From the NCBI GenBank assembly GCA_020026285.1, contig JAHHQS010000170.1:1-7595 (forward strand): DNA of 7,595 nucleotides, read 5' to 3'. Of the stretch, positions 1 to 6,626 are shown piece by piece; position 1 is the first letter of the stretch; each line of letters begins with the position of its first letter. The position numbers were made by a program, and so were the translations under genes. The notes under the pieces were generated by a model. It was not told the origin of the DNA and did no database searches. It saw nothing but the letters and a program-made list of their open reading frames with translations. This stretch comes from Parabacteroides sp. (lineage in GTDB: Bacteria > Bacteroidota > Bacteroidia > Bacteroidales > Tannerellaceae).

Positions 1-1
1 C

Positions 2-154
2 CGCTGCCGCACCACACAGACCCGGCAGAGCTATGCGGAGCATATGAATCAGACGAAAAAGAAACAGGTGCAGAAAGCAGTAAGCGAACAGCAGTATCTA
101 AAAGAAGAACAGCAGCAAGCAGCACAGGCGCTGGATACTCTGCTGGCTTTTTGA
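2..154 (+). CDS. C-terminal end of an unidentified protein (partial, 5' end outside window)
   Basis: The frame starting at base 2 is open from the window edge to a TGA at 152-154, giving about 50 residues. The peptide is very rich in Gln, Lys, Glu and Ala (it contains QTKKKQVQKAVSEQQ and KEEQQQAAQ) and ends in LDTLLAF. It looks like a charged helical or coiled-coil tail. An internal ATG at 44 exists, but the frame is open upstream of it, so this is most simply the end of a longer gene. I do not recognise the family. Such tails occur on relaxases and other mobile-element proteins of Clostridia, but that is only a guess from context. Base composition is closer to the right-hand gene (6954-7394) than to the AT-rich restriction operon, which suggests it belongs to the element backbone. 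Confidence 0.5.
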   Translation, partial: RCRTTQTRQSYAEHMNQTKKKQVQKAVSEQQYLKEEQQQAAQALDTLLAF

Positions 155-212
155 ATAGGAGCAGTGCCCCAAGGAACTGTAAGACCAAAGCCTTGTTTGA
201 TCTAAGAATCAT

Positions 213-244
213 GAGAAAGCATCTCATAATTTGATGCTTTTCTC
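213..244 (+). terminator. Terminator-like hairpin after the partial left gene
   Basis: GAGAAAGCATC (213-223) can pair with GATGCTTTTCTC (233-244) across a 9-nt loop, with one bulged T. The 3' arm and the bases after it (241-250) are T-rich. It lies about 60 bases past the stop of the left-hand gene and upstream of the operon promoter, so it would insulate the two. The stem is AT-rich with a bulge, so its efficiency is uncertain. Confidence 0.5.
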
Positions 245-271
245 TCTTTTGTTTGCGTTTGCAATTTTTTT

Positions 272-301
272 AAATCACATCAAATCATATTAAATACTTG
301 A
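272..301 (+). repeat. Three short direct repeats (AAATCA/AAATAC) next to the operon -35
   Basis: AAATCACATC (272-281), AAATCATATT (282-291) and AAATACTTGA (292-301) form three head-to-tail, roughly 10-bp units, one per helical turn. They run directly into the putative -35 box at 298-303. Helically phased repeats beside a promoter are a plausible binding site for a small regulator such as the HTH protein at 368. The DNA is AT-rich, so chance resemblance cannot be excluded. Confidence 0.3.
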
Positions 302-326
302 AAACATCATATAAATATGGTATTTT
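298..326 (+). promoter_or_regulatory. Likely promoter of the restriction-modification operon
   Basis: TTGAAA (298-303) is separated by 17 bases from TATTTT (321-326), which is preceded by TG at 318-319 as in an extended -10. An overlapping TATACT (328-333) is a better -10 hexamer but lacks a good -35. Either would give a short leader of about 30 bases before the first gene's Shine-Dalgarno site. This is the only good sigma-A-type promoter I see ahead of the operon. Confidence 0.5.
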
Positions 327-340
327 ATATACTGATTTAT

Positions 341-348
341 TGTGCACA
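341..348. promoter_or_regulatory. TGTGCACA palindrome between promoter and first RBS
   Basis: A perfect 8-bp palindrome, TGTGCACA, sits downstream of the -10 and 4 bases before the GGAGAGGT ribosome binding site. The position would suit a repressor operator, but the site is short and has no second copy nearby. This is a weak call. Confidence 0.2.
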
Positions 349-367
349 TATTGGAGAGGTGAACAAC

Positions 368-559
368 ATGAATGAGAATTATACTGAAAAATGGATAGGC
401 CTTGAGCAAGCGGCTGAACATCTTGGTGTTACAAAAGATACCATCCGTAATTGGATTAAAAAGACCGACATTCCTGCTCATAAAATTGGGAAACTATGGA
501 AGTTTAAATGCTCAGAATTAGATGATTGGGTAAAAAGCGGTAAGAGCGCGATTGATTAA
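368..559 (+). CDS. Excisionase-family helix-turn-helix protein, candidate operon regulator
   Basis: This small basic DNA-binding protein has 63 residues. The N-terminal part (WIGLEQAAEHLGVTKDTIRN, about residues 9-28) is a MerR/excisionase-type helix-turn-helix. It is followed by IPAHKIGKLWKFK (residues 35-47), the typical wing strand of this family, and by ELDDWVKSGK. The start chosen is the ATG at 368, which has GGAGAGGT at 353-360 with 7-base spacing. An upstream in-frame ATG at 317 has no ribosome binding site and overlaps the -10, so it is rejected. The stop lies 24 bases before the first methyltransferase, so the genes are probably co-transcribed. No integrase is nearby, so a true excisionase role is unlikely. 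A regulator or accessory factor of the restriction system is inferred from gene position only. Confidence 0.85.
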   Translation: MNENYTEKWIGLEQAAEHLGVTKDTIRNWIKKTDIPAHKIGKLWKFKCSELDDWVKSGKSAID

Positions 560-583
560 CAAATAGCAGGAAGGAACCTGAAT

Positions 584-1312
584 ATGTCCGAAACGAAATT
601 ATATAATAACGATTGTGTTAAAGTGATCCCTAATATTAGCGGTAATTCTATAAATCTCATCTTAACAGACCCTCCCTATAATCTTGGAAATTTTATGATT
701 AGCCGAGATACTAATCTTAAGAAAATGCGTGAAAATTTTTTTGGTACTGCAGGTTGGGATAATCTTGACTATAATGAATGGGCTTCTGCAATGGACAGAT
801 TTTTTAAGGAAGCTGCCCGCGTAATGGTCAAGGGTGGGTCAATGATTGTTTTTATGGCAGCGATTAAAGTAGAGACAACTATTAAGCTTGCAGAAAAGCA
901 TGGTTTCTATTATAAAACGACTGGCATCTGGCACAAATTAAATCCGATGCCCAGAAACATGAATTTGCACTTTGTAAATTCTACCGAAACATGGATTTAC
1001 TTCACCTATAAAGCCAGAACAGGAACATTCAATAATAACGGTACTGTTTTACATGATTTTATCGAAACTGCAGTGACTCCAGCAGGTGAACGTAAATACG
1101 GCAAACATCCCACTCAAAAGCCTGAATCTCTGATGAGTCACTTTGTAGAGGTTCTATCGAACAAAGGAGATTGGATACTTGATCCTTTCATGGGAAGTGG
1201 TACAACAGGCGTTGTAGCTAAACGGTATGAACGGAATTTTATAGGTATTGAACTTGACCAAAATTATTATGAAATGGCTAAAAAGCGTATTGAAGGAGAG
1301 AAGGAGAAATGA
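584..1312 (+). CDS. Beta-class DNA amino-methyltransferase (DPPY; probably N6-adenine)
   Basis: This enzyme transfers a methyl group from S-adenosylmethionine to an exocyclic amino group in DNA and here should protect the host target of the restriction system. It has 242 residues, compact for the family. The catalytic motif IV (LILTDPPYNLG, DPPY at 29-32) comes before the SAM-binding motif I (DPFMGSGTTG, about 200-209). HPTQKP (175-180) is the usual motif X-like stretch and IGIELD (220-225) resembles motif II. The IV-then-I order defines the beta class. DPPY favours N6-adenine, but N4-cytosine activity cannot be excluded by sequence alone. The target-recognition region lies between the motifs (about 40-170). 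The ATG at 584 is preceded by GGAAGGA at 569-575 with 8-base spacing. The stop overlaps the next start as ATGA (1309-1312), indicating translational coupling. Confidence 0.92.
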   Translation: MSETKLYNNDCVKVIPNISGNSINLILTDPPYNLGNFMISRDTNLKKMRENFFGTAGWDNLDYNEWASAMDRFFKEAARVMVKGGSMIVFMAAIKVETTIKLAEKHGFYYKTTGIWHKLNPMPRNMNLHFVNSTETWIYFTYKARTGTFNNNGTVLHDFIETAVTPAGERKYGKHPTQKPESLMSHFVEVLSNKGDWILDPFMGSGTTGVVAKRYERNFIGIELDQNYYEMAKKRIEGEKEK

Positions 1313-2376
1313 AACCTACTGTAATTGATCTTTTTGCTGGTGTAGGTGGATTGTCTCTTGGATTTGAGCAAGCAGGGTTTGAGGTTGTGTTAGCTAATGA
1401 ATACGATTCTGAAATTGCTCAGGCATACCGCGAAAACCATAAGTCGACGCGCATGATAGTTGGAGATATCACCGCATTAGATTTAGAAAAAATCTTTAAA
1501 CCATTTACAAATAAAATTGATGTCGTTATTGGTGGACCTCCATGTCAAGGCTTTTCACAAAAAGGCCAACGCAAAACGATACACGATAAACGAAATTTTC
1601 TATTCAAATATTATGTAAAAGTTGTTGCTTTGGTAGCACCCAAATACTTTGTAATGGAAAATGTCCCCAATTTGTTAACTGCAGAAAATGGGTATTTCAA
1701 AAATGAAATCTCAGAATTGTTTCACAAGATGGGCTATGATCTGAACATGGATGTTCTTAATGCAGCCGATTATGGCGTTCCTCAAAATAGAAGAAGAGCA
1801 GTTATTATTGGAAAGAAAAACGGAAACGCTCCGCAACTACCTGTTAAAAGCAATGAGCGTATTACCATTTGGGATGCAATTGAGGATTTATCCTATCTCG
1901 AATCTGGAGAAGGCAGTGAAACTCAAGCATATATCAATCAGCCCAAAAGTAGTTATGCTAAAATGTTACGCGGAAACATGACAATCCTTCACAATCATGT
2001 TGCGACCAAGCATTCTAAACTGGCCCTTGAACGTTTGGCACTCATCCCTCCTAACTGTGGTAAAGAAGTTCTTCCAGATGAGCATCTTACGAAATCAATT
2101 TATAGCGGAACATGGTCGCGAATGATTAAAGATGATATTTCGGTAACTATTACTACACGATTTGACACACCTTCTTCTGGACGGTTTACACATCCTTATT
2201 TAAACCGAGCAATCACAGTACGGGAGGCCGCGCGTATTCAATCCTTCCCTGACAGTTTTATTTTCATTGGCACAAAAGGATCACAGATGAAACAAGTTGG
2301 AAATGCGGTGCCACCGCGTTTAGCAAATGCTATCGCAAATGTTATCAAAAATGATATGGAGGGCGGTACACTATGA
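1309..2376 (+). CDS. C5-cytosine DNA methyltransferase of the restriction system
   Basis: This enzyme methylates carbon 5 of cytosine in a specific DNA site using S-adenosylmethionine. The family motifs are present in canonical order over 355 residues: motif I VIDLFAGVGGLSLG (5-18), motif IV GGPPCQGFSQ with nucleophile Cys79, motif VI MENV (116-119), motif VIII VPQNRRR (157-163), motif IX TVREAARIQSFP (303-314) and motif X QVGNAVPP (329-336). The variable target-recognition domain lies between motifs VIII and IX (about 170-300), which is of modest length, so a single target is expected. Nothing is missing or truncated, so it should be active. It overlaps both neighbours by ATGA (1309-1312 and 2373-2376). 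A purine-rich AAGGAG at 1293-1298 lies inside the end of the previous gene. Pairing with an amino-methyltransferase suggests each enzyme modifies one strand of an asymmetric site, as in HphI-type systems; that is inference. Confidence 0.95.
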   Translation: MKPTVIDLFAGVGGLSLGFEQAGFEVVLANEYDSEIAQAYRENHKSTRMIVGDITALDLEKIFKPFTNKIDVVIGGPPCQGFSQKGQRKTIHDKRNFLFKYYVKVVALVAPKYFVMENVPNLLTAENGYFKNEISELFHKMGYDLNMDVLNAADYGVPQNRRRAVIIGKKNGNAPQLPVKSNERITIWDAIEDLSYLESGEGSETQAYINQPKSSYAKMLRGNMTILHNHVATKHSKLALERLALIPPNCGKEVLPDEHLTKSIYSGTWSRMIKDDISVTITTRFDTPSSGRFTHPYLNRAITVREAARIQSFPDSFIFIGTKGSQMKQVGNAVPPRLANAIANVIKNDMEGGTL

Positions 2377-4277
2377 TTAGACCAAAACCTGCATCAAACT
2401 ACGAAGAAATAGATTTGAAACTAGGAATCAAATCATCTTTACCGTCTGTGAAATCCACTTTAGCATTGCTCTTTCTGATGTGGAAAGAGATGGATTCTCC
2501 CTCTGAATTAGAATATTCTGTTGTCAATGGAAATGGTATTGTACTCCGTCCTGATATCCAAGATAATTTATATCAAAAAGCGCACAGCTTTTCAGGAGCT
2601 ATTACAAAAGAAGATTTTAATAAAAAAGTAAGTTCTAATCTAATGCTAAAAGCACAGCTTGAAGCATTGTTAGTTGCATTTGAATTAGTCTGGAAAGTTG
2701 CAAAAATCAGGTTTACTGATGGACGATCTAATAGTTCTGAAAGGACAGGTGGAGCTCGTTTTCCTAAAAAAGTGTGGTTTACTCTAAACATGGATTTATT
2801 TGATACCATGTGTGGCAATGATTCTGATTACGAAGCTATTTTGTTTTCGTGGCTTGGACTTAATTTGACTGTAAACAATGAAAAGGAACAGAATCTAATT
2901 CGTTTTTTAACGGTTATTTCCGAGACCTCTTATTACAAACTTAGCGATAACGGACAAGATATCATCTTCAATTTGGAGAGCGTATATGATACACTCCTTT
3001 CTCAGAACGAAAGTGTTGATATCTCTGGCGATAAAGAGCCCAAAGGTTCGTTACGCATACTCAAGTCAGCCTTGTCAGAAGACTTACTTTTTTATTTGAA
3101 AGTTCATAACAACATGGTTACAGCAAGTGACATTAATGCATTGAAGCCTTATGCAGAACGAGTCTCGATGTTCCATCAGTTAGACCCCAAACATTACCGC
3201 GCAGAAAATGTAGCAGAAGAACAAACCGCAACATTACCTGCAGAAAATTCGGTTGAAGAATTACATGAAAAATTTCATACTGGGTTGGTTAGCGATTTTG
3301 CTCGTAACCGTATTCTCTTTGGTGCCCCTGGCACCGGAAAAAGTTATACCTTAAATCACGAGAAGGAGAAGTTGCTTGAAAATGGTGGTGAATATGAGCG
3401 TGTAACTTTTCACCCAGACTACTCCTATGCAAATTTTGTGGGAACATACAAACCTGTGCCGTGTAAGGATAGTGATGGCAAAGACGCTATCACATATTCA
3501 TATGTTCCAGGTCCTTTCATGCGTACATATGTTAAAGCTATCAAAAACAGTAGAACTGATACCCCTAAGCCTTTCCTTCTCGTTATTGAAGAAATAAATC
3601 GTGCAAATGTTGCTGCGGTATTCGGCGATGTGTTCCAATTGCTTGATCGCAGTGATAATGACATCAGTGAATACCCCATTCAGCCATCTGAAGATATTAA
3701 GAAATATCTATCAGAAGTACTTGGGGGAAAACTGAATGATTACGCAGAGATCCGTATTCCGGATAATATGTTTATTTGGGCAACTATGAACAGTGCTGAT
3801 CAAGGTGTATTCCCAATGGATACGGCATTTAAGCGTAGATGGGATTTTACCTATCTGGGTATTGATGACAGCGAAGATGGCATCATGGGTAAAAAGGTCA
3901 TCCTTGGTCAAGGTGATTATCGTCGAGTTGTTGAGTGGAATGCTCTTCGTAAAGCCATCAACAACGAACTGCTTACTTATAAGGTCAACGAAGATAAGCT
4001 GATGGGCCCATATTTTATATCCAAAAAGAACCTTCCAGAGAATGAAGTATTCGATGCTGCTATGTTTACACGCATTTTTAAAAACAAGGTGATCATGTAT
4101 TTGTTCGATGATGCTGCCAAGCAAAAACGTATATCTCTGTTTAGTGGTTGCGATGAAAAAGCCAAAAATCAGTATTCCAAAATTTGTCAAGAATTTGATG
4201 CAAAAGGCGTATATATTTTTTGTGAATCAATCAGCAACCAATTTATTGATAACGTTCCCGAGGATGATGGAGAATGA
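2373..4277 (+). CDS. McrB-like AAA+ NTPase, LlaJI.R1-type restriction subunit
   Basis: This is the motor and recognition subunit of a two-component restriction enzyme, 634 residues long. The C-terminal half (about 310-590) is an McrB-branch AAA+ domain: Walker A GAPGTGKS (317-324), Walker B FLLVIEEINR (401-410), MNSADQG (472-478; compare MNTADRS of McrB, linked to GTP use), arginine-finger region AFKRRWDF (485-492) and a sensor-2-like KLMGPYF (542-548). Residues 1-300 have no motif I recognise. In LlaJI.R1 the corresponding region is a site-specific DNA-binding module (a B3-like domain in the H. pylori homologue), so target reading is expected here. The start ATG at 2373 has GGAGGG at 2358-2363 with 9-base spacing and overlaps the methyltransferase stop. 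Its 3' end overlaps the nuclease start (ATGA, 4274-4277), which argues for balanced synthesis of the two restriction subunits. Confidence 0.9.
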   Translation: MIRPKPASNYEEIDLKLGIKSSLPSVKSTLALLFLMWKEMDSPSELEYSVVNGNGIVLRPDIQDNLYQKAHSFSGAITKEDFNKKVSSNLMLKAQLEALLVAFELVWKVAKIRFTDGRSNSSERTGGARFPKKVWFTLNMDLFDTMCGNDSDYEAILFSWLGLNLTVNNEKEQNLIRFLTVISETSYYKLSDNGQDIIFNLESVYDTLLSQNESVDISGDKEPKGSLRILKSALSEDLLFYLKVHNNMVTASDINALKPYAERVSMFHQLDPKHYRAENVAEEQTATLPAENSVEELHEKFHTGLVSDFARNRILFGAPGTGKSYTLNHEKEKLLENGGEYERVTFHPDYSYANFVGTYKPVPCKDSDGKDAITYSYVPGPFMRTYVKAIKNSRTDTPKPFLLVIEEINRANVAAVFGDVFQLLDRSDNDISEYPIQPSEDIKKYLSEVLGGKLNDYAEIRIPDNMFIWATMNSADQGVFPMDTAFKRRWDFTYLGIDDSEDGIMGKKVILGQGDYRRVVEWNALRKAINNELLTYKVNEDKLMGPYFISKKNLPENEVFDAAMFTRIFKNKVIMYLFDDAAKQKRISLFSGCDEKAKNQYSKICQEFDAKGVYIFCESISNQFIDNVPEDDGE

Positions 4278-5746
4278 TTTCAGTATTTTTACGCGAACAA
4301 AAACGATATACCCAGGAAGACTTGACCAAAGAGTTTTGTTGCTCGGAGGAAAAGACCGTCTGCATTTTGAAACGACTGAAAGAGTATGGTGTACTAAAGG
4401 CTGTAAAAGCAACTGATACCCAAAAAAGTCTTACAGATCTGCTAGATGATGATATTGAAATTGCTGATGTATTAGTCGGAGAAAACGAATATTTGTATGT
4501 GTTCACTTTTGTCGGCGTTATCACCATCGAAGGACGCGTGTTGAAGTGTTATCCTAAATATCTTATGCACACTACAGAACCAAAAGCAGAACTAAAGCAG
4601 GTTCTTAAGGTTTTGGAAAAGTACAATTCCAAGGAACAGATTATTCGTATGTATAATGATACAAGTGAGAGTAGTGCATTCAATATGCTTGCAGTGATAC
4701 TGTTTCTTCTTCATGATTATTTCGAGTATGGTTCATACACAAACACACGAGATATTATCGAATCTAACGGATCAGATGAAATTTTGTGGGATAAAACCAT
4801 TAATGAAACATTTGCACTTCTCAGTAACAATCGGCCATACTATCCAGAACTATTGACCAGAAAACGTGTAAATGATGACTTTAACTTTTTCAAACGTTTG
4901 CACGAATGTATCCTTACTAGGTGTACATTAGAATTAAGAGATGCCGATTTGTTAGATTTGTTCGATATTGCAGGTGTCGACATCTCTGATGAGCAGATTG
5001 AGGACTTTGGTGATAAAGAGTATATTTTGGATTGTATTATGAAGGAACTCAATGTCCAATTTAATACTCGAAAGCAACTACTTCTGAAGACACTTTATGC
5101 GTATATTGCCAACAGTAGCACCCTGAACGATTTGGATTGTTTCAGCATGTTCGGTACAAATAGTTTTAACTTAGTGTGGGAAAAAGTTTGTGCTGAAGTT
5201 ATGGATAACAAGTTACAAACGCCAATTGGTGGCTTGAAATTACCGATTCCTCTTGGTGAATCCTATCAAAAAGATCGTCATAAAAAACTTGTAGAAATTA
5301 TCGAAAAGCCTAAATGGAGTGGATATGCTCCTGATGGAAAAACTTTTGTGAAGCAAGCTTCTGATACACTTGTTCCAGATATTATCTCAATTGTACAAGT
5401 CGATGGGAATTATCAGTTTATTATTTTTGATGCGAAATATTACAATATCAAGCTGGAGCCACATAAGCAATTATCGGGCCAGCCGGGCATCGAATCAATA
5501 ACCAAACAATATCTGTATCAGTTGGCCTATATTCCTTTTATTGAGAAACATAAAATTCATGCAGTTAGAAATTGCTTTCTTATGCCAACAGAATCTGACA
5601 AAATCATTGAGAAAGGAACTGCATCTCTCACTATGCTGAGCAATTTGGGGTTACAGGACATTCAAATACGTCTCCTCCCAGCAAAGCAGATGTATCATCA
5701 TTATATTGAAAATACCGTGATGGACTTTAAATTGCTCAATCTATAA
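4274..5746 (+). CDS. LlaJI-family restriction endonuclease (PD-(D/E)XK, McrC-like partner)
   Basis: This is the nuclease subunit that cuts DNA when driven by the McrB-like motor. It has 490 residues. The N-terminus (about 1-45, ending LKRLKEYGVLKAV) looks like a winged helix. The middle is helical and contains MFGTNSFNLVWEKVC (292-306), a stretch typical of the LlaJI nuclease family. The catalytic core is LVPDI (366-370, Asp369), then IIFDAKYY (383-390) giving the D...DXK pattern with Asp386 and Lys388, followed by KQYLYQLAY (411-419). An intact active site suggests a working enzyme. The start ATG at 4274 overlaps the previous stop, with GAGG at 4260-4263 ten bases upstream. It is the last gene of the operon, so the nuclease is made after both methyltransferases. 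A strong terminator follows 43 bases after the stop. A plain McrC subunit is the alternative, but the linked methyltransferases and the VWE region favour LlaJI. Confidence 0.88.
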   Translation: MISVFLREQKRYTQEDLTKEFCCSEEKTVCILKRLKEYGVLKAVKATDTQKSLTDLLDDDIEIADVLVGENEYLYVFTFVGVITIEGRVLKCYPKYLMHTTEPKAELKQVLKVLEKYNSKEQIIRMYNDTSESSAFNMLAVILFLLHDYFEYGSYTNTRDIIESNGSDEILWDKTINETFALLSNNRPYYPELLTRKRVNDDFNFFKRLHECILTRCTLELRDADLLDLFDIAGVDISDEQIEDFGDKEYILDCIMKELNVQFNTRKQLLLKTLYAYIANSSTLNDLDCFSMFGTNSFNLVWEKVCAEVMDNKLQTPIGGLKLPIPLGESYQKDRHKKLVEIIEKPKWSGYAPDGKTFVKQASDTLVPDIISIVQVDGNYQFIIFDAKYYNIKLEPHKQLSGQPGIESITKQYLYQLAYIPFIEKHKIHAVRNCFLMPTESDKIIEKGTASLTMLSNLGLQDIQIRLLPAKQMYHHYIENTVMDFKLLNL

Positions 5747-5788
5747 AGGCGACATTTTCTCAGACGGCTTTATTTGCTATTAAACTGT

Positions 5789-5829
5789 AAAACAGACCTT
5801 GCAACTCCTGTTGCAAGGTCTGTTTTTTT
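5789..5829 (+). terminator. Strong intrinsic terminator of the restriction operon
   Basis: Bases 5789-5805 and 5810-5826 form a perfect 17-bp stem around a TCCT loop, and the 3' side runs into seven T residues (5823-5829). The 5' arm starts with AAAA, so the structure also has a T-run on the minus strand and can end transcription from both directions. It lies exactly between the plus-strand operon and the minus-strand pseudogene, as expected for a shared convergent terminator. Confidence 0.93.
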
Positions 5830-5845
5830 ATAACTGTAGTCACTT

Positions 5846-6155
5846 TTACACTTGGTTCAGTTCTTTGCGCAGCGTATCCATAATATCCTTTCGGTCGTGT
5901 CATCATTTATGGGATTAGCATAGCGTTTCAGCGCGTCATCCTGGAATCTCTTGGCATCCCATGACTAAATCTTAAAGTCAGTCACACCCATAGTTTTCTT
6001 ACGGGTGCGGGCAAAGTATTTTTTGTAGACTCTCTGACAGATCTCATTGTTTTTTTACCTTGTCCTTGAAGTTAGTTGTTGTACCAATCTCTTGGCAGGT
6101 TTTCCCCTCTGCATTTGGAGCAGTGTAATCTCAATAGGCAAAGGTGACACTGGAA
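5846..6155 (-). pseudogene. Decayed C-terminal fragment of a DUF6076-like protein
   Basis: Reading the minus strand from about 6155 down gives a recognisable protein tail spread over three frames. First comes DYTAPNAEGKTCQEIG and NFKDKVKK. After a shift in a 7-base A-run (6050-6056 on plus) it continues NEICQRVYKKYFARTRKK, TMGVTDFKI, a TAG stop, then SWDAKRFQDDALKRYANP. A second shift near 5887-5894 leads to DIMDTLRKELNQV and a TAA at 5846-5848. The TGA at 6131-6133 replaces an expected Cys codon, and the TAG at 5965-5967 replaces a probable Trp codon. The GKTCQEIG ... KKYFARTRKK pattern resembles the C-terminus of DUF6076 proteins common in Clostridia; I recall this family from memory and it should be confirmed. 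The N-terminal part is gone. With two stops and two frameshifts, sequencing error is unlikely and the gene is dead. Confidence 0.7.
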
Positions 6156-6204
6156 AAATGCAAAAACTATGTTCCACGATGCGTACAGCAGGAAAAGAAT
6201 TATA

Positions 6205-6244
6205 ATTGCGCCAATTTGTGAACAGGATTGCGCCAATTTGTGAA
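6205..6244. repeat. Exact 18-bp direct repeat at 22-bp spacing
   Basis: ATTGCGCCAATTTGTGAA occurs at 6205-6222 and again without mismatch at 6227-6244, separated by CAGG. A period of 22 bp is about two helical turns, so two protein molecules would bind the same DNA face. This fits iterons of a replication origin. It also fits the repeated ends of an IS21-type element, because the inner copy reads TGTTCACAAATTGGCGCAAT on the minus strand. No transposase or complete IS is present. The pair lies about 50 bases from where the pseudogene loses similarity. Confidence 0.75.
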
Positions 6245-6447
6245 TCGCAAAAGCACTCGTCCTGAGTTAAAATTTAATTGGAGTGGTGTACGATCGATAG
6301 CTAATTCTCAAGATCGTTTCAGATAATTATCGCTCCGAAAATCTTCCCCTAATAAGAAATCTAATGCACCCCATCAGGCTGTGAAATTTTAATTCAGCAA
6401 AATCAAAATAGAATCAGAGGCAGAGCCTTGCGAAACAAAAAACACAG

Positions 6448-6492
6448 AATGCACCATATGCCGGTGGGTAAATGCACCATACGCCGGTGTGT
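6448..6492. repeat. Two tandem 22-bp repeats at 23-bp period, each with a small dyad
   Basis: The units at 6448-6469 and 6471-6492 match at 20 of 22 positions. Each starts AATGCACCAT and contains CACC...GGTG (for example CACCATATGCCGGTG), so each unit can itself form a small hairpin or bind a dimer. AATGCACC recurs at 6363-6370, followed by a more diverged GG.TG-type half, which makes a likely third, degenerate copy. The near-helical spacing resembles iterons or operator arrays. Confidence 0.65.
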
Positions 6493-6626
6493 CGAAAAGA
6501 ACGATTGGATGGTAAAATTTAATCAACAGACGACACAAACTACATGCGGTAGTTAGAACCTCGATTCATAACGTCAAAATGAAATCATAGGCGAAAAATT
6601 TCCGTACGAAAATACGAAAAATACAG

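Noticed and set aside
317..367. N-terminal extension of the HTH protein from the ATG at 317
   Set aside because: It has no ribosome binding site and overlaps the likely -10 region. The ATG at 368 has a good GGAGAGGT at proper spacing and matches the family's N-terminus.
368..559. HTH protein as a true phage or transposon excisionase
   Set aside because: No integrase or attachment site is near, and the gene is in the restriction operon with 24-base spacing to a methyltransferase, so a regulatory role is the better reading.
567..580. CAGG/CCTG inverted pair flanking the Shine-Dalgarno site of the first methyltransferase
   Set aside because: Only four base pairs around a purine loop, too weak to be called a translation-control hairpin.
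1751..1981. Plus-strand open frame of 76 residues inside the C5 methyltransferase
   Set aside because: It overlaps motif VIII and the target-recognition region in another frame and has no independent coding evidence.
3711..4190. Long minus-strand open frame (159 residues) inside the McrB-like gene
   Set aside because: It lies opposite conserved AAA+ motifs, has no ribosome binding site and no recognisable domain. It is a shadow of the real gene.
158..6125. Shared 9-mer GGAGCAGTG at 158-166 and 6117-6125, as a possible target-site duplication around the cargo
   Set aside because: A 9-base match between two long flanks is expected by chance, and the right copy lies inside the pseudogene's former coding sequence. 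No inverted ends accompany it.
6205..6492. CRISPR array, because of the spaced repeats
   Set aside because: The two repeat families differ, have only two good copies each, and are separated by 1-4 bases rather than by spacer-length unique sequence; no cas gene is present.
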